Assembly (NCBI GenBank): GCA_028711825.1
Contig: JAQTRM010000046.1
Coordinates: 1,809 to 9,596 of the forward strand
Reading direction: 5' to 3'
Length of the DNA: 7,788 nt
DNA from: Candidatus Omnitrophota bacterium
GTDB lineage: Bacteria > Omnitrophota > Gorgyraeia > Gygaellales > Profunditerraquicolaceae
Under the pieces are notes generated by a model. That model made no database searches. It was not told the DNA's origin and saw only the letters and a list, made by a program, of their open reading frames with translations. Shown in pieces: positions 1-5,761 of this stretch. Within the stretch, counting starts at the first letter, position 1. Every line of letters starts with the position of its first letter. Both the position numbers and the translations under genes were made by a program.

Positions 1-902
1 CAGGTATCCGAACGCTCCACCGCCGCCTTGGCGGACTTAAGGGTCTTGATGTGCACGGAATCCAAAGGACGCATCAGGGTCGCAATCGGTTTCATGCAGG
101 CGCGTAAAACAATCTTTTCCCCGTTGGAAACACCGCCTTCGATACCGCCGGCATTATTAGTCAAGCGGAAATAACCTTTTTTACGGTTATAATAAATCGC
201 GTCATGCACTTTAGAACCGAGACCTGCCGCGTATCCTGCCCCCAATCCGAGCTCGAATGACTTAACCCCCGGGATAGCGATAACCGCGGCTGCCAACCGG
301 CTGTCCAGCCGGCGGTCGCCCTGGGTATAACTCCCAAGCCCCACCGGGACATTTTCAGCGGTAACCTCGAATATACCGCCCACGGTATCTTTTTTTTCAA
401 TCGCTTCGGTTATCCTGGAGAAAATTCCGCTTTTAGTAGTTTCTCCCCCCACTGACACGACACGGCTGCCGAGAACAATCCCGAATTCGCCTAAAAACAT
501 TTTACACAAAGCTCCCGCCGCTACCAGCGACGCGGTGCTGCGCGCGGAGGCACGCTCTAAGACTTCCCGGATATCGCTAAAGCCGTATTTTAACAATCCC
601 GCGAGGTCGGCATGTCCGGGCCTGCCGGCAACCACTTGATGCAGCTTTTCAATACCGGCATCTTTGTTTCTGACTAAGATAGCAATTGGGCTGCCCAGGG
701 TACGCTTATTTTTTAATCCCGAAATAATCTCGGCGCGGTCATTTTCAATCAACATCCTCCTGCCGCGGCCGAACCCCGCCTGCCTGCGCTTCAACTCTTT
801 ATTGATCTTTTTTTCATCCACCGGCAGTCCGGCGCATAAACCTTCCAGAATAACAACCATCCCTTTGCCGTGCGACTCACCAGCGGTCAAGAACCTCAGC
901 AT
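1..902 (-). CDS. aroC: Chorismate synthase, 3' end cut by window edge
   Basis: Chorismate synthase (EC 4.2.3.5) converts 5-enolpyruvylshikimate 3-phosphate to chorismate in the cytoplasm using reduced FMN; it is the last step of the shikimate pathway. I translated the minus strand from the ATG at 900-902 and the frame stays open to the window edge (300 residues; the family usually has about 360-390). Seen in order: N-terminal GESHG (residues 8-12, with the conserved His11), GRPGHADLAG (93-102, with the second conserved His97), RASARSTA, NNAGGIEGGVSNG (249-261), and the start of the C-terminal signature, ERSDT (296-300), exactly at the edge. About 60-90 residues are therefore missing off-window. 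The start is fixed by a strong AGGAGG five bases upstream and by GESHG sitting at its usual distance from the N terminus. The next gene upstream on this strand is the nuclease, 121 bp away across a repeat-rich gap. Product assignment is near certain. Confidence 0.97.
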   Translation of the reverse strand, partial: MLRFLTAGESHGKGMVVILEGLCAGLPVDEKKINKELKRRQAGFGRGRRMLIENDRAEIISGLKNKRTLGSPIAILVRNKDAGIEKLHQVVAGRPGHADLAGLLKYGFSDIREVLERASARSTASLVAAGALCKMFLGEFGIVLGSRVVSVGGETTKSGIFSRITEAIEKKDTVGGIFEVTAENVPVGLGSYTQGDRRLDSRLAAAVIAIPGVKSFELGLGAGYAAGLGSKVHDAIYYNRKKGYFRLTNNAGGIEGGVSNGEKIVLRACMKPIATLMRPLDSVHIKTLKSAKAAVERSDT

Positions 903-907
903 AAATA

Positions 908-913
908 CCTCCT
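908..913 (-). promoter_or_regulatory. Ribosome binding site of aroC
   Basis: On the minus strand this reads AGGAGG, five bases before the ATG at 900-902. It is the strongest Shine-Dalgarno match seen at any start in the window and it decides the aroC start. Confidence 0.85.
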
Positions 914-914
914 A

Positions 915-1019
915 AGCTATAAGTTATAAGCGTTAAGTTATAAGCAAGCGGTAAACTGTAAACGGTAAGTTACAAACAGAATCCCTTGCTTATAACTTAA
1001 AACTTACAGCTTATAACTT
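915..1019. repeat. Cluster of direct and inverted AT-rich repeats upstream of aroC
   Basis: The 11-base word aagttataagc occurs at 921-931 and 935-945. Its exact inverse gcttataactt occurs at 988-998 and 1009-1019. The inner copies extend into a perfect 16-bp inverted repeat, ttaagttataagcaag at 933-948 with its complement at 985-1000, enclosing a 36-base loop. Inside the loop the word gtaaac is repeated (951-956 and 958-963), followed by the near-palindrome gtaagttac (965-973). The cluster fills almost the whole gap between the nuclease stop and the aroC RBS. As RNA on the minus strand it would form a long stem in the region leading into aroC. It could be a dispersed intergenic repeat family, a transcription attenuator, or a protein-binding site. 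I see no T run next to the stem, so it does not look like a standard terminator. Confidence 0.8.
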
Positions 1020-1023
1020 GCGG

Positions 1024-1569
1024 CTATTTCCACAATCCCCTTCTCTCTTCTCTGGCCTGGCGGTATAATTTCAAGAATAAATCCGCGTGCCTGACATTAG
1101 GAGGATAAGTCATCGGGGAAGCATACCCCTGCCCGATGATCTCGGCGTTCAGGAATGTCCCGTCGGACAGATAGGCATAAGCCAGGAGCCGTTTATACTT
1201 ATCGAACCTTTCCGCGTCAAACTCCAGGCGCACGCGTTTGCCTTCAGCCAGATTCCTGGTAAATTCATAAGCCTGCCTGCCGAGACGCTTAATCGTTTCA
1301 GCTTCCTCCCCGGAACGCCGCGCATCACGCACAAGCTTATCGGAATCATGCATCTCCGGGGTATCGATCCCGATCAGGCGCACACGCTGGTTATTTTCCA
1401 GCAGCAAAGTATCGCCGTCAACAACCCTGCGCACCAGGATGTCCCGGTAAACATAGTCTTTACTCCACCCTTCTCCGCGAGTACGGGAACTTATATCAAG
1501 TTCCGCCCCGGAAAGCGCGGAAGGGAAAAAAGAAAAAATAAAAAATACCGCCCAGAGAACCTTTTTCAC
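1024..1569 (-). CDS. Secreted staphylococcal-nuclease-like (SNase/thermonuclease) protein
   Basis: Predicted Ca2+-dependent phosphodiesterase acting on DNA or RNA outside the cytoplasm. From the GTG at 1569 the protein has 181 residues. Residues 1-22 form a typical signal peptide (MKK, a hydrophobic stretch, then a probable cut after the small residues ALSGA). The mature part carries the SNase fold motifs: VDGDT (Asp51 and Asp53, metal ligands), RLIGIDTPE (Arg64, Asp69, Glu72) and FDKYKRLLAY (Arg127). These match the metal-binding and catalytic Asp21, Asp40, Glu43, Arg35 and Arg87 of the Staphylococcus enzyme, so it should be active. Start choice: the frame opens with a GTG at 1596, but GGGAGG at 1574-1579 lies four bases before the GTG at 1569, and that start gives a clean signal peptide; GTG 1572 is too close to the GGGAGG. 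It is divergent from the helicase. Its biological role (nutrient scavenging, surface DNA processing) is inferred only. Confidence 0.9.
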   Translation of the reverse strand: MKKVLWAVFFIFSFFPSALSGAELDISSRTRGEGWSKDYVYRDILVRRVVDGDTLLLENNQRVRLIGIDTPEMHDSDKLVRDARRSGEEAETIKRLGRQAYEFTRNLAEGKRVRLEFDAERFDKYKRLLAYAYLSDGTFLNAEIIGQGYASPMTYPPNVRHADLFLKLYRQAREERRGLWK

Positions 1570-1573
1570 CACA

Positions 1574-1579
1574 CCTCCC
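1574..1579 (-). promoter_or_regulatory. Ribosome binding site deciding the nuclease start
   Basis: The minus strand reads GGGAGG followed by tgtg and the GTG at 1569. Because this motif lies inside the longer reading frame that opens with GTG at 1596, it argues for the shorter protein. The four-base spacing is somewhat tight, so the upstream GTG is not excluded. Confidence 0.55.
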
Positions 1580-1718
1580 TGCCGTAAGGAAAGCACCGCC
1601 CCGGGAAACGGAAGATCAATTCTTCGGCCGCCTTCCGCCGCTTAAAAACCGGGGCTTCCAGGAGGCGGACTTATAAAAATACCCCATTCTAAAGCGTATT
1701 TTCAGAGCTTATCGTCTC

Positions 1719-1746
1719 ATTATATTATTTTTATTAGATAAATCAA
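1719..1746 (-). promoter_or_regulatory. Predicted sigma70-type promoter for the nuclease gene
   Basis: On the minus strand a TTGATT (-35, at 1741-1746) is followed after 16 bases by a perfect TATAAT (-10, at 1719-1724). Transcription would begin around 1711-1713, leaving an untranslated leader of about 140 bases before the GTG at 1569. The promoter overlaps the -35 element of the oppositely directed helicase promoter. It is predicted from consensus matching only, in AT-rich sequence where chance matches are common. Confidence 0.45.
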
Positions 1747-1763
1747 TAATTTTAGATTATAAT
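1735..1763 (+). promoter_or_regulatory. Predicted sigma70-type promoter giving a leaderless helicase mRNA
   Basis: TAGATA (-35, 1735-1740, four of six consensus bases) and a perfect TATAAT (-10, 1758-1763) are separated by the ideal 17 bases. The helicase ATG begins at 1770, just six bases past the -10 box, where the first transcribed base is expected. There is no Shine-Dalgarno sequence between the -10 box and the ATG (only aaccct). Both facts fit a transcript that starts at the initiation codon itself. Confidence 0.55.
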
Positions 1764-1769
1764 AACCCT

Positions 1770-3650
1770 ATGATTTACGACCGGTTCCAGCAAGAATCCA
1801 TCGATCACATCAACAGCGGATATTCGGTAATCGTTTCCGCCCCCACCGGAGCGGGAAAAACCGCGATCGCCGAATATATTATCAGCAATTCCATCCGCAA
1901 CAACCTGGGGGTAATCTATACCGCCCCGATCAAAGCGCTTTCCAACCAGAAATTCCGGGATTTTAAAGAACAATTCCAGGATAATATCGGAATCCTGACC
2001 GGGGACGTCTCAATCAACCCGCAGGCCCCTGTCCTGATCATGACCACCGAAATCTTCCGGAACAAAATCCTGGATGAACCGGAGAGCCTCAAGAAATACT
2101 CCTGGATAATTTTCGATGAAATACACTATATCGACAACCCCGAACGCGGCACGGTCTGGGAAGAATCGTTAATCTTCCTGCCCAAGCACATGAACCTCCT
2201 GGGACTATCGGCGACCATCCCCAATATTAAAGAATTCGCCGCCTGGATCGAATCTATCCACGAAAAAACCATAAAGGTGGTAATCGAGGAAAAAAGACCG
2301 GTCCCCTTACATTTCAACTTCCAATGCGCCAATGAAGTTACCGACAGCTTCGACCGGTTGAAGCGCCTGCGCGACCGGAGACCGAACCGCCTGCAATCCC
2401 TGGTAAGTTACGTCCAGCAGAACGAAGGACTCCCGGCAATCTATTTTGTTTTTTCCCGCAGGCGCGCCGAAGAACTGGCTTTCGACCTCACGGGATTCAA
2501 ATTTCTGGACGCCAAAGAAACCCGGACAATCACCCAGCTTTATGAAGAACTGCTCGAAAAATTTAATTTAAAAAACGAACGTTCGGCGCAGCTGCTATAC
2601 CCGCTTGTCCAGCGCGGAATCGCTTACCATCATGCCGGAATGCTCCCGACATTAAAAGAGGTTATCGAAAGGCTTTTTACCAGCCGCCTGCTGAAAGTAA
2701 TCTTCACCACCGAAACCTTCGCGCTGGGAATCAACATGCCCAGCCGTTCGGTAATGTTCGACGGCCTGCGTAAATTTTACGGCACTTACGTACGCAATCT
2801 AAAAACACGGGATTTTTTCCAGATGGCCGGGCGCGCCGGACGGCGCGGGATCGACACTGAGGGTTTCGTCTATACGCGCGTCAACCCCCAGAGGATAAAT
2901 TTCGAAGAGGTGCGGCGAATCATCTTCGGCAAACCCGAAGAAGTAAAGAGCCAGCTCAATACTTCATACGCCACGATACTTAACCTTTACGAAAAATACC
3001 AGGATGAACTATTTAAAATCTACCCCCTTTCCCTGCACTATTACCAGTCGCGTAAAAATGAGCAAAAACAGGCCTTAAACCTCCTGGACGCCAAACTCCG
3101 CCTGCTTAAGGAACTGGGATATATTAATGAAGGGAAATTGACCGATAAGGGAAATTTCGCCAAAACCGTTTACGGCTACGAACTGGTTTTAGCGGAATTA
3201 TACTCTGACAATGTCCTGGAACAATTGGATGAGTTCGGCCTGGGGGTGGTTGCGGCGGCGGTAGTCTTTGAGCCGCGCAAGAACCAGCGTATGCCTCCGG
3301 GCATCTCAAAATCTTCCGGACACCTCAAAAGGCTTTGTGAAGAAACTTACGACCGCATCAAAAATAAAGAACGCCGTTACCGGATATATCCCTTCAGCAA
3401 GCTCCCCTACTTCCATCTCTGCTCCGGCATGGAGGCCTGGCTGCGCGGGACAAGTTTTGACAAGACCATACAATTCACGGACTGCGATGAGGGCGAGATA
3501 GTGCGTTATTTCAGGATGAGCGTCCAGGTATTAAGAGAGATCTCCGAAGCCCCTGTCGCTTCCTACCTGCTTAAAGACAAAATCAAAGAGACCATCCGCG
3601 TGATCAACCGCGATATCGTTGATGCCGAGAAACAGCTGCGCGAAGGATAA
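1770..3650 (+). CDS. Ski2/Mtr4-like DExH-box helicase (superfamily II), short form
   Basis: ATP-dependent helicase, most likely acting on RNA in the cytoplasm. The 626-residue protein shows all core motifs in order: Walker A APTGAGKT (residues 24-31), motif Ia with TAPIKALSNQK (51-61), Walker B/motif II DEIH (116-119), motif III SAT (147-149), motif IV region YFVFSRRRAEELA, HHAGM (287-291), motif V TTETFALGINMP (313-324) and motif VI QMAGRAGRRG (351-360). TAP-KALSNQKF, HHAGM and the AGRAGRRG block are typical of the Ski2/Mtr4 group (COG4581-like). Residues from about 464 (AKTVYGYELVLAELY) to the end resemble the helical DSHCT domain found at the C terminus of those proteins. It is much shorter than Mtr4 or actinobacterial HelY (about 900 residues or more) and has no room for the arch/insert domain. 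The ATG start has no RBS but sits right behind a promoter. A Hel308-like DNA helicase role is a less likely alternative. Confidence 0.9.
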   Translation: MIYDRFQQESIDHINSGYSVIVSAPTGAGKTAIAEYIISNSIRNNLGVIYTAPIKALSNQKFRDFKEQFQDNIGILTGDVSINPQAPVLIMTTEIFRNKILDEPESLKKYSWIIFDEIHYIDNPERGTVWEESLIFLPKHMNLLGLSATIPNIKEFAAWIESIHEKTIKVVIEEKRPVPLHFNFQCANEVTDSFDRLKRLRDRRPNRLQSLVSYVQQNEGLPAIYFVFSRRRAEELAFDLTGFKFLDAKETRTITQLYEELLEKFNLKNERSAQLLYPLVQRGIAYHHAGMLPTLKEVIERLFTSRLLKVIFTTETFALGINMPSRSVMFDGLRKFYGTYVRNLKTRDFFQMAGRAGRRGIDTEGFVYTRVNPQRINFEEVRRIIFGKPEEVKSQLNTSYATILNLYEKYQDELFKIYPLSLHYYQSRKNEQKQALNLLDAKLRLLKELGYINEGKLTDKGNFAKTVYGYELVLAELYSDNVLEQLDEFGLGVVAAAVVFEPRKNQRMPPGISKSSGHLKRLCEETYDRIKNKERRYRIYPFSKLPYFHLCSGMEAWLRGTSFDKTIQFTDCDEGEIVRYFRMSVQVLREISEAPVASYLLKDKIKETIRVINRDIVDAEKQLREG

Positions 3651-3651
3651 A

Positions 3652-3685
3652 ACAGTAGGGGCGGGTCACGACCCGCCCCTACTGT
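3652..3685. terminator. Perfect 15-bp palindrome between convergent genes, likely bidirectional terminator or palindromic repeat
   Basis: Arms acagtaggggcgggt (3652-3666) and its exact complement (3671-3685) flank a four-base loop, cacg. The stem is GC-rich and would be very stable as RNA in either direction. It begins one base after the helicase stop and ends eight bases before the macro-Nudix stop on the other strand. On the minus strand the stem runs straight into a short T run (tttta); on the plus strand only cgttt follows, so termination should be better for the minus-strand operon. The perfect arms built around tagggg-cggg also look like the small dispersed palindromes found between genes in many bacteria. 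Confidence 0.7.
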
Positions 3686-3693
3686 CGTTTGGA

Positions 3694-4650
3694 TTATGTC
3701 TTTGGCTTACCGTTTTTACAGATTTTAAAATAATCCAGAAGAATATTTTTATGATCAAAAGCAAAATCCATCTTTTCGATTTCACCGGGCTTAATAATTT
3801 TTACCGCGGCGGCGTCATCTCCGGCTTGAGGTTCGCCTTCGGCACGGGCGGTAAAAACCGTTCCGATAGTTTGAAAGCGCGGATCGCGTTCGGGATCGGA
3901 ATAGGTATGAAATTGTTTTAGGTCAAGTAAATCCAACCCGGTTTCTTCTTTAGCCTCGCGTACCACCGCCTCCTCCAGGCTTTCCCCGTAATCCAGGAAT
4001 CCTCCCGGCAAGGCCCAGCCAAAGGGGGGATTACTGCGTTTTACGATCACGATGCCTCCGGAAACCTCGATTATCGCGTCCACCGTAACATACGGCCCTC
4101 CGGAGAGCCTGGTAGTGACATACTCCAGGTAGCCCAAGGCGCCTTTCTTAAAAGCTTCCAGCGCTTCAGGGTTATTCAGGCAAAAAATCACCTCCCGCAG
4201 ACAGATATCTTCATTGCGCAAATACCTTAAAGTTTCTTGGGCCATAATCTTGGCGGAAGCCAAGAGCGGAAAACCTCCGGTACCGCAGCCTAAAGCCGGA
4301 AAGGCCATGGATTTTACCTTAAGCTTTCCGGCAACCTGAAAAGCGTTACGGCAGGCCATGCGTATCTTTGCCTCATCGGTCTTAAAATCCATTCCCATCG
4401 TCGCGGCATGAATCACATATTTGGCCGCCAGGTTTCCGGCTCCGGTAAATACCGCTTCGCCGATTGCGATCGGACCCTTACTTAAGGCTTCCTCTTCAAT
4501 AACCTTTCCGCCTTTCCTTTTAATCACCCCCGCCACCCCGCCACCCATTAAAAGCAGGTTGTTGGCGGCATTGACAACCGCCTCGGCGCACGATTCGGTA
4601 ATATCCCCCAGCACAAGCTTAATCTCCGTATTCTTAATTTTGACCATCAT
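3694..4650 (-). CDS. Macro domain-Nudix hydrolase fusion (ADP-ribose metabolism)
   Basis: A 318-residue two-domain protein. Residues about 1-170 are a macro domain: GDIT (15-18), NAAN (27-30), MGGGVAGVI (35-43, ligand loop), YVIHAAT (78-84) and the phosphate loop [12 protein letters not shown] (117-128). Macro domains bind ADP-ribose, and some remove it from proteins or from O-acetyl-ADP-ribose. Residues about 185-318 are a Nudix hydrolase with a complete box G217-x5-E223-x7-R231-E-A-K-E-E-T-G-L239, preceded by GWALPGG; the following [14 protein letters not shown] resembles ADP-ribose pyrophosphatases of the COG1051 type, which give AMP and ribose 5-phosphate. Start: ATG 4650, with AGGAG eight bases upstream inside the end of the TPR gene; its TAA stop is one base before this ATG, so translation is probably coupled. 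A second ATG follows immediately, and a longer frame to 4680 overlaps the TPR gene without better support. Domain calls are firm; the combined substrate is inferred. Confidence 0.92.
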   Translation of the reverse strand: MMVKIKNTEIKLVLGDITESCAEAVVNAANNLLLMGGGVAGVIKRKGGKVIEEEALSKGPIAIGEAVFTGAGNLAAKYVIHAATMGMDFKTDEAKIRMACRNAFQVAGKLKVKSMAFPALGCGTGGFPLLASAKIMAQETLRYLRNEDICLREVIFCLNNPEALEAFKKGALGYLEYVTTRLSGGPYVTVDAIIEVSGGIVIVKRSNPPFGWALPGGFLDYGESLEEAVVREAKEETGLDLLDLKQFHTYSDPERDPRFQTIGTVFTARAEGEPQAGDDAAAVKIIKPGEIEKMDFAFDHKNILLDYFKICKNGKPKT

Positions 4651-4651
4651 C

Positions 4652-5278
4652 TTATTTGCTCCTGCCCAAAGCCTTATCAATAATTTTAATTACCTCAGGA
4701 TCAACCTCCACCCCGAGTGATTTTGCCTCATTTAAATCCACCCATGCCTGGGCGTATTCTTTATCCGCATAATAAGCGACCCCCCGGTTGTAATAGGCCT
4801 CGGCGAATTTCGGATTTATCTCAATCGCCCGGCTGTAGTCGGATATCGCGTAAGAGTTCTTTTTCTGTCCGAAATAAACAAGTCCGCGGTTATTATAAGC
4901 CTGGACATAACGAGGATCAAGTTCGATCGCCTTGCTGAAATCGGAAATCCCCAGTTCATAATCACCCTGGTTGATATAAGCGATACCGCGGTTATTATAT
5001 ATCTCGGCGTCTTTAGGCTTAAACCCGATCGCCCGGCTGTAGTCGGATATCGCCAAAAGGTATTTTTCCTGGATATCGTAAACGATACCCCGGTTATAAT
5101 AGGCCTCGGCGAAATCCGGGTTCAGTCTGATTGCCTCGGTAAGGTCGGATAACGCCAGTTCGTAATTCCCCTCCTGTGCGTAGGCAGCCCCGCGGTTGCC
5201 GTATTCTTCGGCAGTCCCGGCGAAAAGCGCGGCCGGTAAAAATACGAAAAAAAACAGTGCGACAAATCGGATCTTCAT
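4652..5278 (-). CDS. Signal-peptide protein of five TPR repeats
   Basis: 208 residues. Residues 1-20 are a signal peptide (MKIR, then a phenylalanine-rich hydrophobic stretch, probable cut after LFA or LFAG). The rest is almost entirely tetratricopeptide repeats in perfect 34-residue register: 22-55, 56-89, 90-123, 124-157 and 158-191, each with the pattern [23 protein letters not shown] 17-residue tail (192-208) probably caps the last helix. TPR arrays bind other proteins; no enzyme domain is present, so a periplasmic or surface scaffold role is likely but the partner is unknown. Start: ATG 5278, with GGAGGG ten bases upstream; that RBS lies inside a hairpin (see 5286-5309). The gene is 65 bp downstream of the yjbQ-like gene and one base upstream of the macro-Nudix gene. 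Repeats 2 and 4, and 2 and 5, share nearly identical DNA, pointing to duplication of whole units. Confidence 0.9.
   Translation of the reverse strand: MKIRFVALFFFVFLPAALFAGTAEEYGNRGAAYAQEGNYELALSDLTEAIRLNPDFAEAYYNRGIVYDIQEKYLLAISDYSRAIGFKPKDAEIYNNRGIAYINQGDYELGISDFSKAIELDPRYVQAYNNRGLVYFGQKKNSYAISDYSRAIEINPKFAEAYYNRGVAYYADKEYAQAWVDLNEAKSLGVEVDPEVIKIIDKALGRSK
4782..5113 (-). repeat. Near-identical DNA segments inside the TPR gene
   Basis: The 26 bases at 4824-4849 are identical to 5028-5053, exactly 204 bp (two TPR units) apart. The 26 bases at 4782-4807 match 5088-5113 at 25 of 26 positions, 306 bp (three units) apart. Codon-level identity beyond what the TPR consensus requires suggests recent unit duplication or gene conversion. 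Confidence 0.75.
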
Positions 5279-5285
5279 ATTATTT

Positions 5286-5309
5286 AAGCCCTCCGGATAC
5301 CGGAGGCTT
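5286..5309 (-). promoter_or_regulatory. Hairpin covering the RBS of the TPR gene
   Basis: In the minus-strand transcript the arms 5300-5309 and 5286-5296 can pair over ten base pairs, with one bulged base (5289) and a three-base loop (5297-5299); the six pairs next to the loop (ctccgg with ccggag) are perfect. The Shine-Dalgarno GGAGGG of the TPR gene (5289-5294) lies within the stem, so folding would hide it. No T run follows, so this is not a convincing terminator for the preceding gene. The regulatory role is inferred. Confidence 0.45.
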
Positions 5310-5343
5310 TAAAGTGCCGAATGCGTAAAACCGCGACAAAAAT

Positions 5344-5760
5344 TTATTCTCCGATAATTTTTACCAAAACACGTTTTTTACGCCTGCCGTCGAATTCTCC
5401 GTAAAAGATCTGCTCCCAGGGGCCGAAATCCAGTTTCCCGGAGGTCACCGCCACCACCGCCTCCCGTCCCATGATCGTACGCTTAAGGTGCGCGTCGGCG
5501 TTATCTTCTCCGGTAAGATGATGCCGGTATTTACTTTTATCGAAAGGGGCCAGCTTTTCAAGCCATAAGGAAAAATCCTCATGCAGTCCGCTTTCATCAT
5601 CGTTAATAAAAACGCTGGCGGTAATATGCATCGCGTTTACCAGACAAAGCCCCTCTTTAATGCCGCTCGCGGTCAAAACCCGCTCCACCTCCGCGGTGAT
5701 ATTAATGAACTCCTGCTTCTTTTCAGTCTTAAAGTAAAGATATTCGGTGATGGATTTCAT
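5344..5760 (-). CDS. YjbQ/UPF0047 family protein
   Basis: 138 residues, the usual length of this small single-domain cytoplasmic family. Seen: [13 protein letters not shown] (44-56; the family has HTSAS followed by N-E), [15 protein letters not shown] (79-93, conserved His81 and His91 as likely metal ligands) and the C-terminal signature [26 protein letters not shown] (106-131), ending in VKIIGE. The family pattern ends G-T-W-Q; here it is G-P-W-E-Q, which I believe marks a known subgroup rather than decay. E. coli YjbQ has been linked to a side activity making thiamine phosphate, but the true role of the family is unsettled. Start: ATG 5760, one base after the TAA of the retropepsin-like gene, with GGAG ten bases upstream, so translation is likely coupled. 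The neighbours do not point to thiamine metabolism. Confidence 0.9.
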   Translation of the reverse strand: MKSITEYLYFKTEKKQEFINITAEVERVLTASGIKEGLCLVNAMHITASVFINDDESGLHEDFSLWLEKLAPFDKSKYRHHLTGEDNADAHLKRTIMGREAVVAVTSGKLDFGPWEQIFYGEFDGRRKKRVLVKIIGE

Positions 5761-5761
5761 A

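Noticed and set aside
664..915. An 83-codon plus-strand open frame opposite the start of aroC
   Set aside because: It covers the conserved N-terminal region of chorismate synthase on the other strand and has no independent support.
952..995. A sigma70 promoter for aroC inside the repeat cluster
   Set aside because: TTTACA- and TATAAC-like words exist on the minus strand but are spaced about 14 bases apart, and the sequence is repetitive, so I do not call a promoter.
921..1019. CRISPR array in the repeat-rich gap
   Set aside because: The repeats are 11-16 bases, occur in both orientations and are not separated by uniform unique spacers; no cas gene is nearby.
1087..1587. A 166-codon plus-strand open frame opposite the nuclease gene
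   Set aside because: It lies fully antisense to a gene with intact SNase catalytic motifs and a signal peptide, has no RBS, and its translation matches no family I recognise.
1612..1625. Small hairpin gaaga-tcttc upstream of the nuclease gene
   Set aside because: Only about five or six pairs around a five-base loop with no T run; not distinguishable from chance.
4651..4680. Longer N terminus for the macro-Nudix protein starting at 4680
   Set aside because: It would overlap the TPR coding end by 29 bp, whereas the ATG at 4650 has AGGAG at good spacing and directly follows the TPR stop.
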